Shown: positions 1 to 8,060 of the stretch, one piece after another
How positions within the stretch are numbered: position 1 is the stretch's first letter
Layout of the letters: each line of letters opens with the position of its first letter
DNA from: an uncultured Eubacteriales bacterium
GTDB lineage: Bacteria; Bacillota; Clostridia; Christensenellales; Aristaeellaceae
NCBI GenBank assembly: GCA_902801165.1
Contig: CADCHI010000007.1
Coordinates: 81,302-143,739 of the forward strand
Reading direction: 5' to 3'
DNA length: 62,438 nt
Made by a program: the position numbers and the translations under genes
The notes under the pieces: model-generated
The model's input: the letters and a program-made list of their open reading frames with translations, nothing else
Database searches by the model: none
Told to the model about the DNA's origin: nothing

Positions 1-606
1 GGCATAGAACAGCGCCAGCGTGGCCAGCACCGCCTTGGACAGGGGCAGGTAGATCTGGATCAGCGTGCGGATGGGGCCCGCGCCGTCGATCTCGGCGGCC
101 TCCCTCAGGCTCTCGGGCACGCCGTAGAAGAAGGAGCGCATGATGATCATGTTGTACACGCTCAGGCAGCTGGGGATGACCAGCACCCAGATGGTGTCCA
201 GCATGCCCAGGTTGCGCAGCCACAGATAGTGGGGAATCATGCCGGCGGAGAAGTACATGGTGAACAGCACGATCACGTTGATGACCTTGCCGCCCTTCAG
301 CTCCTTATAGGTCAGCGGATAGGCGCACATGATGGTCATCGCCAGGGACAGCAGCGTGCAGCCCACGGTCAGCAGGCCGGTGTACCACAGGGAGTGGACG
401 TACTTGGGGTCCTTCAGCACCGTGGTGTAGGCGTCCACGTTCCAGCCCTTGGGCCAGAGGACGACCTCGTTGCGGATCAGGTATTCGGCGGAGGAGAGGG
501 AACGGGCCAGCACGTTCAGCAGCGGCACCAGGCACACAAACATGACGATGAAGCTGATGATGGCGATGATCCAGTCGCCCACCTGAGTGGATTTCGATTT
601 AATCAT
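1..606 (-). CDS. Sugar ABC transporter permease, LplC/MalG type (partial)
   Basis: Inner-membrane permease of a CUT1-type carbohydrate ABC importer. The gene reads leftward from an ATG at 606 and runs off the left edge, so about 202 N-terminal codons are present and the C-terminus is missing. The start MIKSKSTQVGDW is followed by a hydrophobic helix (IIAIISFIVMFVCLVPLL). The cytoplasmic EAA loop that contacts the ATPase is visible as ESLREAAEIDGAG near residue 170. It lies 15 bp downstream of the LplB-like permease, so the two form a heterodimer encoded in one operon. LplC relatives commonly handle complex oligosaccharides; no ATPase gene is nearby, which fits use of a shared MsiK-type ATPase. 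The substrate cannot be read from the sequence. Confidence 0.9.
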   Translation of the reverse strand, partial: MIKSKSTQVGDWIIAIISFIVMFVCLVPLLNVLARSLSSAEYLIRNEVVLWPKGWNVDAYTTVLKDPKYVHSLWYTGLLTVGCTLLSLAMTIMCAYPLTYKELKGGKVINVIVLFTMYFSAGMIPHYLWLRNLGMLDTIWVLVIPSCLSVYNMIIMRSFFYGVPESLREAAEIDGAGPIRTLIQIYLPLSKAVLATLALFYA

Positions 607-621
607 TGATCGCGCACCCCC

Positions 622-1581
622 TTACATAATGCCGCGCTCGCCCATGCGCTTGGCCATCGCGTTGGCGGCAACGAGGAAGATGACGCCGACCACGGACTGG
701 AACAGGCCCACGGCGGTGGTGAGGGCGAACTTGTTGGCCTTCAAGCCGTTCTGGTACACATAAATGGAAATAACCTGTGAGACGTCCGTGACCAGCTTGT
801 TGCTCAATGCCAGGGGACGGTCGAACTCAGAGCCCAGGATGCGGCCCAGGTTCATGATCAGCAGCGTGATGATGGTCGGCCGCAGGCCCGGCAGCGTCAC
901 GTGCCAGATGCGCTTGAAGCGGCCCGCGCCGTCCACGGCAGCGGCCTCATACAGCTCGGGGCTGATGCCCGTCAGCGCGGCCAGGTAGATGATGGTGCCC
1001 CAGCCGGCTTCCTTCCAGATGCCCAGCACCACGTAGGTGCCGACCCACCAGTTGGTGTTGCTCATGAAGGGGATCGACGCGTCGGGGTTGCCGGTCATGC
1101 GCTTGTAGAGGATGTTCACCAGGCCGTCGTTGCTGGCCAGAAGCCTCAGCGCCAGGCCGGAGATGATGATCCAGCTCAGGAAGTGGGGCATGTACAGCAC
1201 GGTCTGGGTGATCTTCTTGAAGCGCTTGAAGGACAGCTCGTTCAGCAGCAGCGCCAGCAGGATGGGCGCCGGGAAGCCGCAGATGAGGTCCAGCAGGTTC
1301 AGCATGATGGTGTTGCGCAGGGCGTTGATGAAGGTGCGATCCTTGAATGCCTTGACGAACCACTCAAAACCGCCGTTCTTCGCCCAATCCAGCTCCCAGG
1401 GATTCTTGAAGATGTTGTTCTCCTTGAACGCGCCGAGGATCCAGACCATCGGAACATACCGGAAGATGATAAAGAACGCGAGGGGTAGGATCAGGAGTAA
1501 ATAGAGTGTTCCGTAACGGCGCATGTAGGCTCTGAAATTCGACGACCGATTGCTCGGCAGCCTGCTTGCATTGGTATTCAA
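622..1581 (-). CDS. Sugar ABC transporter permease, LplB type
   Basis: First permease of the pair (binding-protein-dependent transport family PF00528). Six membrane segments can be followed from YGTLYLLLILPLAFFIIF onward, and the EAA loop is ELYEAAAVDGAGRFKRIW. An open frame reaches back to an ATG at 1632, but that ATG has no ribosome-binding site. A strong AAAGGAGGAGG sits 6 nt before an in-frame TTG at 1581, which I take as the start (319 aa, MNTNASRLPSNRSS). Downstream it is nearly contiguous with the LplC-like gene. The AT-rich gap upstream carries a probable AraC-type operator, so the divergently functioning but co-oriented regulator upstream is its likely controller. Confidence 0.88.
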   Translation of the reverse strand: MNTNASRLPSNRSSNFRAYMRRYGTLYLLLILPLAFFIIFRYVPMVWILGAFKENNIFKNPWELDWAKNGGFEWFVKAFKDRTFINALRNTIMLNLLDLICGFPAPILLALLLNELSFKRFKKITQTVLYMPHFLSWIIISGLALRLLASNDGLVNILYKRMTGNPDASIPFMSNTNWWVGTYVVLGIWKEAGWGTIIYLAALTGISPELYEAAAVDGAGRFKRIWHVTLPGLRPTIITLLIMNLGRILGSEFDRPLALSNKLVTDVSQVISIYVYQNGLKANKFALTTAVGLFQSVVGVIFLVAANAMAKRMGERGIM

Positions 1582-1683
1582 GCGCAGCCTCCTCCTTTCT
1601 TTTTCGGGGCCATTTTGGCTGCCCCGCGCCATTTTTGCTCAAACTATTTGGAATTGTGCGAAAATACACCCTCTATTATTTGT

Positions 1684-1740
1684 ATTATACTGTCAAATTG
1701 TGATTATCACCTATCAGATCATCATATAAAACTATCAGAT
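1684..1740 (-). promoter_or_regulatory. Promoter with paired AraC-type direct repeats upstream of the LplB/LplC operon
   Basis: Read on the minus strand there is a TATAAT -10 (ATTATA at 1684-1689 on plus) with no good -35 at 17 bp. Just upstream lie two perfect copies of ATCTGATAG (plus-strand CTATCAGAT at 1711-1719 and 1732-1740) with a 21-bp period, two helical turns. Tandem direct half-sites abutting the -35 are the classical layout for AraC/XylS activators. The neighbouring AraC gene is the obvious candidate protein (inference). Confidence 0.6.
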
Positions 1741-1744
1741 ATTG

Positions 1745-2635
1745 CTATTTTGTCCCGTCAAACCCCCGAGGCGCGTGCTGGCGCATCCGCCGATACTGGG
1801 AAGGGGTCACGCCCTCGTACTGCTTGAACACGCGGTTGAAGGTGGCGATGGAATCAAACCCCGCCTGGAGGGCCACCTCCGTCACCCTCATTTGGGGATT
1901 GGACAGCAGGCGGCGGCAGAGCACCAGGCGCTGGCGCATATAATAGTCGTAGAAGCTCATGCCGGAATAGAGCTTGAAGGTGCGGGCGAAGTGGTACTTG
2001 CTGTAGCCGCAGTAGGCGGCCATGTCGTCCAGGGTCAGCTTCTCGGCACAGTGCTCGGCGATATAGCTGCAGGCGTTGGCCAGCACGGTCATCGCCAGGT
2101 GCTGCCTGGGCGTGACCTGGGCCCTCTCCCCCGCCTCGTCCGACAGCAGGTGCTGGGCCGTGCGCACCAGCACCAGCCGCAGCCACAGCCGGGCTGCCGT
2201 GGGCGAAAGGGCCTTGTCCTGGTCGAATTCCCGCACAGCGTTGATGAAGTAGCCCCGGATCTCCTCCAGCGCGGCGCCGTCCCGGTCGGCGCGCAGGTGG
2301 ACGCAGGGGTACAGCACGCGCTGCACCTGGGGCAGCCCTTCGATGGTGTAGAACTCCCTCTGGTCGATCAGGAACAGGTAGCGGAAGCCGTCCTCCGGGG
2401 CGAAGATCTCGTGCACCACGCCCGCGGGCACCATGAACAGTTCCCCGGGCTCGATCTTGTAGGCGGTCTGCCCCACCATGACGGTGTAGTCGTTCTCCAT
2501 GGGCATGATGATCTCCGCCGCATTGTGCCAATGCGCCGGATAGTCGTCGGGCTCCCGATTGCGGTAGAGGCGCACCGAATCGTCCACGTGGTGCTCGATC
2601 TGCCTCAGCTTGAAGAAGGATTCCTGCATGCCCAT
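1745..2635 (-). CDS. AraC family transcriptional regulator with N-terminal cupin
   Basis: Ligand-responsive DNA-binding regulator. The N-terminal part (HWHNAAEIIMPMEND, then GELFMVPAGVVHEI) has the cupin pattern of an AraC sugar-binding jelly roll. The C-terminus has the two AraC helix-turn-helices: TLDDMAAYCGYSKYHFARTF, and VTEVALQAGFDSIATFNRVF followed by the signature EGVTPSQYRRMR. The open frame starts at 2707, but the first 24 residues (MKIIRLCAFFHCV...) look non-conserved; MGMQESFF at 2635 is the more likely start, giving 296 aa. It lies upstream of and co-oriented with the LplB/LplC genes, whose promoter has paired direct repeats, so it is probably their activator. The inducing sugar is unknown. 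Confidence 0.9.
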   Translation of the reverse strand: MGMQESFFKLRQIEHHVDDSVRLYRNREPDDYPAHWHNAAEIIMPMENDYTVMVGQTAYKIEPGELFMVPAGVVHEIFAPEDGFRYLFLIDQREFYTIEGLPQVQRVLYPCVHLRADRDGAALEEIRGYFINAVREFDQDKALSPTAARLWLRLVLVRTAQHLLSDEAGERAQVTPRQHLAMTVLANACSYIAEHCAEKLTLDDMAAYCGYSKYHFARTFKLYSGMSFYDYYMRQRLVLCRRLLSNPQMRVTEVALQAGFDSIATFNRVFKQYEGVTPSQYRRMRQHAPRGFDGTK

Positions 2636-2754
2636 CACCCAACAATATTTTAACAAAAAAACGCCGTCGACGCAATGGAAAAATGCGCACAATCTGATGA
2701 TTTTCACTGCGGCCCGCCCTTGGCGCCGTCCCGCCCGGGGTTTTGTTTCTTTAC

Positions 2755-2783
2755 TTGCAAAAAGCCTATGATGGGGTTATAAT
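2755..2783 (+). promoter_or_regulatory. SigA-type promoter for serS
   Basis: TTGCAA (2755-2760), 17-bp spacer, TATAAT (2778-2783). The leader to the serS start at 2823 is only about 35 nt, too short for a T-box, so serS here is not under T-box control. Confidence 0.65.
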
Positions 2784-2822
2784 ACTGGCATCAAAATCTA
2801 CGATAAATCGAGGGAAGAGAAC

Positions 2823-4103
2823 ATGCTGGACATCAATCTGATCCGTACCAATCCCGATCTCGTGCGCGAGAATATCAAGAAGAAGTTCCAGGACGAGAAG
2901 CTGCCCATGGTGGACGAGGTGCTGGAACTGGACAAGAAGAACCGCGACGCCATCCAGCGGGCGGACTATCTGCGTTCCCAGCGCAACAAGATCTCCAAGC
3001 AGATCGGCATGCTGATGGGCCAGGGCAAGAAGGACGAGGCCGAGGCCGCCAAGCAGCAGGTCAAGGACATGCAGGACGAGCTGGCGGACATCGAGCAGAA
3101 GGAGACCGAGTACGCTGAGGAGATCCGCAAGCGCATGCTGGTGATCCCCAACATCATCGACGCCTCCGTGCCCATCGGCAAGGACGACAGTGAGAACGTG
3201 GAGAACGAGCGCTTCGGCGAACCCGTCGTGCCCGAGTGGGAGATCCCCCACCACACCGAGATCCTGGAGCGCCTGAACGGCCTGGACCTGGATTCCTCCC
3301 GCCGCACCACCGGCTACGGCTTCTATTATCTGAAGGGCGACATCGCCCGGCTGCACAGCGCCATCCTCTCCTACGCCCGGGACTTCATGATCGACCGCGG
3401 CTTTACCTATTATGTGCCTCCGTTCATGATCCACGGCAACGTGGTCACCGGCGTGATGAGCTTCGCCGAGATGGAGAACATGATGTACAAGATCGAGGGC
3501 GAGGACCTCTACCTGATCGGCACCAGCGAGCACAGCATGATCGGCAAGTTCATCGACCAGATGCTGGACGAGAAGGACCTGCCCCAGACCCTCACCTCCT
3601 ACTCCCCCTGCTTCCGCAAGGAAGTCGGCGCCCACGGCATCGAGGAGCGCGGCCTGTACCGCGTCCACCAGTTCGAGAAGCAGGAGATGGTCGTGGTCTG
3701 CAAGCCCGAGGACAGCATGATGTGGTATGAGCGGCTGTGGAAGAACACCGTCGACTTCTTCCGCACGCTGGACATCCCGGTGCGCACCCTGGAGTGCTGC
3801 TCCGGCGACCTGGCCGACCTGAAGGTGAAGAGCTGCGACGTGGAGGCCTGGTCCCCCCGCCAGAAGAAGTACTTCGAGGTGGGCTCCTGCTCCAACCTGG
3901 GCGACGCCCAGGCCCGCCGGCTGAAGATCCGCGTCAAGGGCGCGGACGGCAAGAAGTACCTGCCCCACACCCTGAACAACACCGTGGTGGCCCCGCCCCG
4001 CATGCTGATCGCCTTCGTGGAGAACAACCTCCAGGCCGACGGCAGCGTCCGCATCCCCGAGGCCCTGCGGATGTACATGGGCGGAAAGACCGAGATCCGC
4101 TGA
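2823..4103 (+). CDS. serS: Seryl-tRNA synthetase
   Basis: Cytoplasmic class II synthetase that charges tRNA-Ser. The N-terminal coiled-coil arm that grips the tRNA long variable arm spans about residues 30-100 (many K/E/Q, e.g. KKDEAEAAKQQVKDMQDEL). Motif 2 is clear at FRKEVGAHGIEERGLYRVHQ and the serine pocket TSEHSMIG is present. Length 426 aa is normal. The motif 3 region reads NNTVVAPPRMLIAFVENN, where most bacterial SerRS have a GLAVGRTLAAILEN-like sequence; the catalytic Arg and Glu are kept. The start has AGGGAAGAG just upstream. The gene is monocistronic, with its own promoter and a tandem hairpin terminator. Confidence 0.96.
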   Translation: MLDINLIRTNPDLVRENIKKKFQDEKLPMVDEVLELDKKNRDAIQRADYLRSQRNKISKQIGMLMGQGKKDEAEAAKQQVKDMQDELADIEQKETEYAEEIRKRMLVIPNIIDASVPIGKDDSENVENERFGEPVVPEWEIPHHTEILERLNGLDLDSSRRTTGYGFYYLKGDIARLHSAILSYARDFMIDRGFTYYVPPFMIHGNVVTGVMSFAEMENMMYKIEGEDLYLIGTSEHSMIGKFIDQMLDEKDLPQTLTSYSPCFRKEVGAHGIEERGLYRVHQFEKQEMVVVCKPEDSMMWYERLWKNTVDFFRTLDIPVRTLECCSGDLADLKVKSCDVEAWSPRQKKYFEVGSCSNLGDAQARRLKIRVKGADGKKYLPHTLNNTVVAPPRMLIAFVENNLQADGSVRIPEALRMYMGGKTEIR

Positions 4104-4119
4104 GCAAAAATTGTCCTTC

Positions 4120-4210
4120 GCGCCGGGACGGAACCCCGTCCCGGCGCTCATAATTGAACAGCCCGTCCGAACGCGACGCAGCGATGCGCCGTCTGGACGG
4201 GCTGTTTTTA
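4120..4210 (+). terminator. Tandem hairpin terminator after serS
   Basis: The first hairpin has a 12-bp stem (4120-4131 with 4136-4147, GCGCCGGGACGG). The second pairs AACAGCCCGTCC near 4158-4168 with its complement at 4195-4206 and runs into a TTTTTA tract. The second is a canonical intrinsic terminator. Confidence 0.85.
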
Positions 4211-4303
4211 TACCTATTATACATATTCCTTTCCCATCGGCATCGCGCCGCCGAGGTTAATTTCAATATCGCAACGAATAAGCAGTAAATTTCAAAACAA
4301 GCA

Positions 4304-4332
4304 TTGACAAATTGGCAAAACAGCTATAGAAT
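4304..4332 (+). promoter_or_regulatory. Strong promoter for the xylo-oligosaccharide transporter operon
   Basis: TTGACA (4304-4309), exactly 17 bp, then TAGAAT (4327-4332). It points at the binding-protein gene at 4549. A palindromic element (4354-4472) occupies most of the 200-nt leader between them. Confidence 0.7.
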
Positions 4333-4353
4333 ATTAAATACAAGAGCACAATT

Positions 4354-4472
4354 TAGAGTGTGTTTCTAAAATGAGGCATGTGCAGTTTCGAGCGGATTGG
4401 GCTGCATTTCAAGGCGATTTCCCGCAGGCTTAGTGGGGCTAAGTCAAGGGCCGAATTTAGAAACAGACTCTA
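4354..4472 (+). mobile_element. MITE-like palindromic element, copy 1
   Basis: This 119-bp element begins TAGAGTGTGTTTCTAAA and ends TTTAGAAACAGACTCTA, inverted termini that match except at one or two bases. It codes for nothing. The interior carries CGCAGGCTTAGTGGGGCTAAG, itself able to fold. A second copy (145 bp) lies at 39841-39985 with the same termini and the same inner block. The terminal TA on both ends would fit a TA target duplication of IS630/Tc1 type (inference). It sits between promoter and ribosome-binding site of the sugar operon, so it is transcribed. Confidence 0.75.
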
Positions 4473-4548
4473 ACGCATTCCTCAACATTTCCACGGATTT
4501 TTAGTCCGCCCACGGGCGGCTGAAAAATAAAAAAGGAGGCTTCCACGT

Positions 4549-5868
4549 ATGAAGAAAATCTTGGTTCTGATGCTGGCCCTGATGCTGGTCATCTCGTCCA
4601 TGGCGGCTCTGGCGGAGATTCCCGAGCTGACCAAGGAACCCCTGACGATCACCCTTTGGGACATCGCTCCCGAAGAGCCCAACAAGTCCATCCAGGAAGG
4701 CGCCGTGCAGCGCTTCATGGCGGACTATCCGAACATCACCGTCAACCAGGTGCATCAGCAGAACGACAACTACAAGCAGCAGCTGGTTGTCGCGATGAGC
4801 GCCAACGAGTGCCCCGACATGTACATCCACTGGGCGGGCGGCCCGATGGCCGAGTACTACAAGTCCGGCTTCGTCAATGACCTGACCGAGATGTACAACA
4901 AGTACGATCATCCGGACTTCATCGACGCCGCTGTGGCCCAGGCCTCCTATGACGGCAAGGTCCTGGCCATCCCCTTCGGCGGCCTGTCCGGCTGCGACAT
5001 CTTCTACAACAAGACCATCTTTGCCGAGGTCGGCATTGAGGTTCCCACCACCATCGACGAGCTGGAAGCGGCCTGCGACAAGCTGCTCGAGGCGGGCTAC
5101 GTGCCCTTCGCCCTGGCCAACGGCTCCAAGTGGACCGGCTCCATGTACTACATGTATCTGGTTGCCCGCCACTCCGGCAATGCCGAGTTCGACGCCGCCT
5201 ATGATGGCACCGGCTCCTTCACCTCTCCCGCCTTCATCTGGGCCGGCGAGAAGATCCAGGAATGGGTCAAGAAGGGCTACTTCAACGACGGCTTCAACAG
5301 CATGATCACCGACAACGGCGAAGACCGCATGCTGATGTACAACAACACCTGCGCGATGATGCTGCATGGCTCCTGGCAGGTTGGCTCCGTCATGACGGAC
5401 AACATGGACTGGTACAAGGCCAACTTCGGCACCTTCCGCTTCCCGGAGGACACCGAAGCTGCGGCGGCCGGCGTTCCCCAGAACGTTGAGATCGGCACCG
5501 CGGTCGGCAACGCTTTCTCCTTCAACTGCTGGAAGGAAGACGGCTCCGTCGATCAGGAGAAGCTGGATGCCTGCTACGTGCTGGCCACCCAGTACTACAG
5601 CGACGACCAGTACAACGAGGAGCAGGTCGCCGTTGGCCGTACCCCCTCCATCAAGGGCTTCGACCAGGTTGAGGACGAGAACATGAAGGTCGTCATCGAC
5701 ACCTTCTTCAACGCCTCCAACGTGCAGCTGTGGTATGACCAGTACCTGCCCGCCTCCGTCACCGAGGTGCACAAGGACTGCATGACCGAGCTGTTCGGCC
5801 TGACCAAGACCCCGCAGGAAATCGGCGAAATGCAGGATGCGGCCATGGCTGCTGCCCGCGAAGGCTGA
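4549..5868 (+). CDS. Extracellular sugar-binding protein of a CUT1 ABC transporter
   Basis: Solute-binding protein, 439 aa, exported and then held at the membrane surface. The signal peptide MKKILVLMLALMLVISSMAALA ends in an ALA-E cleavage site and no lipobox cysteine is visible. The mature part starts with LTITLWDIAPEEPN, the usual first beta-strand of family 1 extracellular binding proteins, and contains YIHWAGGPMAEYYKSGFV and typical aromatic substrate-pocket residues. An AAAAAAGGAGG ribosome-binding site precedes the start. It is followed by stem-loops, two permeases, a GH120 beta-xylosidase and a GH3 enzyme, so xylo-oligosaccharide is the likely cargo (inference from neighbours). Confidence 0.92.
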   Translation: MKKILVLMLALMLVISSMAALAEIPELTKEPLTITLWDIAPEEPNKSIQEGAVQRFMADYPNITVNQVHQQNDNYKQQLVVAMSANECPDMYIHWAGGPMAEYYKSGFVNDLTEMYNKYDHPDFIDAAVAQASYDGKVLAIPFGGLSGCDIFYNKTIFAEVGIEVPTTIDELEAACDKLLEAGYVPFALANGSKWTGSMYYMYLVARHSGNAEFDAAYDGTGSFTSPAFIWAGEKIQEWVKKGYFNDGFNSMITDNGEDRMLMYNNTCAMMLHGSWQVGSVMTDNMDWYKANFGTFRFPEDTEAAAAGVPQNVEIGTAVGNAFSFNCWKEDGSVDQEKLDACYVLATQYYSDDQYNEEQVAVGRTPSIKGFDQVEDENMKVVIDTFFNASNVQLWYDQYLPASVTEVHKDCMTELFGLTKTPQEIGEMQDAAMAAAREG

Positions 5869-5881
5869 TCGAGCGCACACT

Positions 5882-5936
5882 GAATGCCTTCGGCATTCGT
5901 GCGGAATACCCGCAGGAGTTTCCCTGCGGGTATTCC
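5882..5936 (+). terminator. Intercistronic stem-loops between binding protein and permeases
   Basis: There are two hairpins in a row: GAATGCC/GGCATTC (5882-5898) and a 14-bp perfect stem GGAATACCCGCAGG with its complement (5903-5936). Neither has a T-run. In ABC operons such structures commonly reduce read-through and protect the upstream mRNA, giving more binding protein than permease. Confidence 0.6.
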
Positions 5937-6049
5937 TGCATAAGGCCAATCGAATGCGTCGCGCCAGCTGACGGTCAACCGCATTGCGTGCAGTGGACGG
6001 GCGGTTGCCGGGGCGCATTGGATTTTATCAAAAAGGAGGCGTAAGCCAT

Positions 6050-6961
6050 ATGGGAAAACACTCCAGAAGGATGCTGGCGGAGACGTCGCAGAAGGGCACG
6101 GCCCTGGCCGCGACGCTGTTCCTCGCCCCAGCGCTTATCCTGATCGCCCTGTACATGATCTATCCCGTAATTGATACCTTCGTCACCAGCCAGTACCAGT
6201 GGAACGGCATTTCTGCGGACAGGATATTCATCGGCCTGGACAACTGGAAGACGCTGCTTCAGGACTCCAAGTTCTGGGCTTCCTTTTCCCACAACCTGGT
6301 CGTCATGGTCTTCTCGATCCTGCTGCAGATCCCGCTCGGTCTGCTGCTGGCCACATTCCTCGACAGCGTGGGGCGCAAGTCAAACATCTTTAAGATCATC
6401 TGGTTCTTCCCCTACCTGATGAGCTCGGTCGCCATCGCGTTCCTGTTCAACTACATCCTCGGCACCAACGACGGCCTGTTCACCTCCATCGCCACGCTGC
6501 TGAACGGCAAACGAACGATCGTCGACCTGCTGGGCAAGAGCCCGCAGGCGCTGTTCGCGGTCATCGGCGTCATGGCCTGGCAGTTCACGCCGTTCTACAT
6601 GGTGTACTTTATCGCCGGCTATTCCAATATCTCCACCTCGCTGTACGAAGCAGCGATCATCGACGGCGCAAACCGCCGGCAGTACCTGTTCAAGATCGCC
6701 ATTCCGCTGCTGGGCCCGATCTTCAAGACTGCCTGCACCATGTCGATGATCGGCTCCCTGAAGTACTTCGACATGATCTGGAACATGACCCAGGGCGGCC
6801 CCGCGGGCGGCACCGAGTTGATGGCGACCTACATGTACAAGCTGTCCTTCCAGCAGTGGAAGATGGGCTACGGCTCCGCCGTGGCCGCCGGCATGTTCAT
6901 ACTGATCACCGTCATCGCGCTGCTGTTCCAGAAGGTATTCGTCGTAAAGGAGGATTATTGA
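6050..6961 (+). CDS. Sugar ABC transporter permease, MalF/UgpA type
   Basis: Inner-membrane permease, 303 aa, partner of the next gene. The open frame extends back to 5984, but AAAAAGGAGG lies 9 nt before the ATG at 6050 (MGKHSRRMLAETSQ), which I use. The first helix is LAATLFLAPALILIALYMIY, and the EAA loop is SLYEAAIIDGANRRQYLF near residue 200. The stop is one base before the ATG of the next permease, indicating tight translational coupling. With the binding protein upstream and GH120/GH3 genes downstream, it likely imports xylo-oligosaccharides. Confidence 0.92.
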   Translation: MGKHSRRMLAETSQKGTALAATLFLAPALILIALYMIYPVIDTFVTSQYQWNGISADRIFIGLDNWKTLLQDSKFWASFSHNLVVMVFSILLQIPLGLLLATFLDSVGRKSNIFKIIWFFPYLMSSVAIAFLFNYILGTNDGLFTSIATLLNGKRTIVDLLGKSPQALFAVIGVMAWQFTPFYMVYFIAGYSNISTSLYEAAIIDGANRRQYLFKIAIPLLGPIFKTACTMSMIGSLKYFDMIWNMTQGGPAGGTELMATYMYKLSFQQWKMGYGSAVAAGMFILITVIALLFQKVFVVKEDY

Positions 6962-6962
6962 C

Positions 6963-7850
6963 ATGACCAACGATGTCAAGTTGGCACAGCAGCAGCTTGC
7001 CGAGCAGAAATACAAGCGCGAGCGCGTCAAGAGCCGCATCTCGTGGATCATCGCGTGGTTCCTCGCGTGCTTCTGGATGCTGGTCGCGCTGATTCCCTTC
7101 GCCTTCATGATCTTCAACTCCTTCCGCAAGCAGTTTGACATGTTCACGCAGGGCGTATTCCACCTGCCGCAGCCCTGGGTTTTTGAAAACTACCCGAACA
7201 TCATACGCAACGGCTTCTTCGGCTATTTCTCCCGCTCGGTGCTGATCGTCGCCATCTCGCTGGTGCTGATGCTGATCATCTCCTCGTTTGCGGCCTATCC
7301 GCTGTCCCGAATGAAGTTCAAGCTGCGCAACCTCATCTACGCCGGCATCATCGCCATGATGTCCATCCCCATGCACGTCACCCTGATCCCGATCTTCAAG
7401 ATGACCAACTGGATGGGCCTCTACGACAACAAGTTCTCGCTGATCGGCCCCTACGTGGCCTTCGCGCTACCGATGTCGGTGTTCATCCTGACGGGCTTCA
7501 TGACGACCATCCCCCGCGAGGTCGAGGAGGCCGCAGTCATCGACGGCTGCAACAAGTACAGCATGTTCTTCCGCATCATCTGGCCGCTGTCCAAATCGGG
7601 CCTCTCCACGCTGGCCATCTACAACGGCGTCTCGATGTGGAACGAATTCGCCTTCGCCAACACGCTGCTGCTGACGGCCAACCAGAAGACGCTGCCGCTG
7701 GCGCTGGGCCAGTTCAAGGGCGAGCACGCCATGGACATGCCGCTGATGCTGGCGGTGCTGGTGCTCTCCGCGCTGCCGATGATCATACTGTTCATCGTCT
7801 TCCAGGACAAGCTGGTCAAGGGCATGATGGCCGGCGCGGTGAAGGGATGA
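6963..7850 (+). CDS. Sugar ABC transporter permease, MalG type
   Basis: Second permease of the CUT1 importer, 295 aa. After a charged cytoplasmic N-terminus come WIIAWFLACFWMLVALIPFAF and five more hydrophobic segments. The EAA loop is EVEEAAVIDGCNKYSMFF. AAAGGAGG overlaps the end of the preceding gene, with a stop-to-start gap of 1 nt. No ATP-binding subunit is present in the operon, as is usual for Firmicute CUT1 systems that share one ATPase. The downstream gap (7851-8060) holds a heptamer-repeat palindrome. Confidence 0.93.
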   Translation: MTNDVKLAQQQLAEQKYKRERVKSRISWIIAWFLACFWMLVALIPFAFMIFNSFRKQFDMFTQGVFHLPQPWVFENYPNIIRNGFFGYFSRSVLIVAISLVLMLIISSFAAYPLSRMKFKLRNLIYAGIIAMMSIPMHVTLIPIFKMTNWMGLYDNKFSLIGPYVAFALPMSVFILTGFMTTIPREVEEAAVIDGCNKYSMFFRIIWPLSKSGLSTLAIYNGVSMWNEFAFANTLLLTANQKTLPLALGQFKGEHAMDMPLMLAVLVLSALPMIILFIVFQDKLVKGMMAGAVKG

Positions 7851-7902
7851 TTTTCAGCAGGTTCAATGGTTCGTAATAATAAACCGAAATACAACAAGGA
7901 GA

Positions 7903-8004
7903 GGGAATAGGGATTAGACAAGTCAGTGGCTGCCGCGTTCTTTCTGAAGTCGTTGGAACAGAAGCGGCGGAAGCATCTTTTTCTAATCCCTAATCCCTAA
8001 TCCC
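7903..8004. repeat. Heptamer-repeat palindrome, locus A
   Basis: The left arm has GGGAATA GGGATTA G (7903-7917). The right arm has three perfect CTAATCC heptamers (7983-8003) in inverted orientation. The 65-bp core contains a further GCTGCCGC / GCGGCGG inverted pair and no ORF. This is the smallest of four heptamer loci in the window (others at 16471, 35177 and 42853). It fills the gap between the permease and the GH120 gene. Confidence 0.7.
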
Positions 8005-8060
8005 TTCTAAGGTAGTCCATTTACAGTCACCCTACCCATAAACAAGGAGGAACGACGCCC

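Noticed and set aside
2766-4151. 461-codon open frame antisense to serS
   Set aside because: Shadow frame in GC-rich codons: no ribosome-binding site, no family pattern, and serS is unmistakable on the other strand. The same applies to other long antisense frames at 8007-10061, 10061-12262 and 12584-15058.
4120-4550. T-box or sugar riboswitch in the 4339-4549 leader
   Set aside because: The leader is mostly the palindromic element; no specifier/T-box sequence or known aptamer core is visible.
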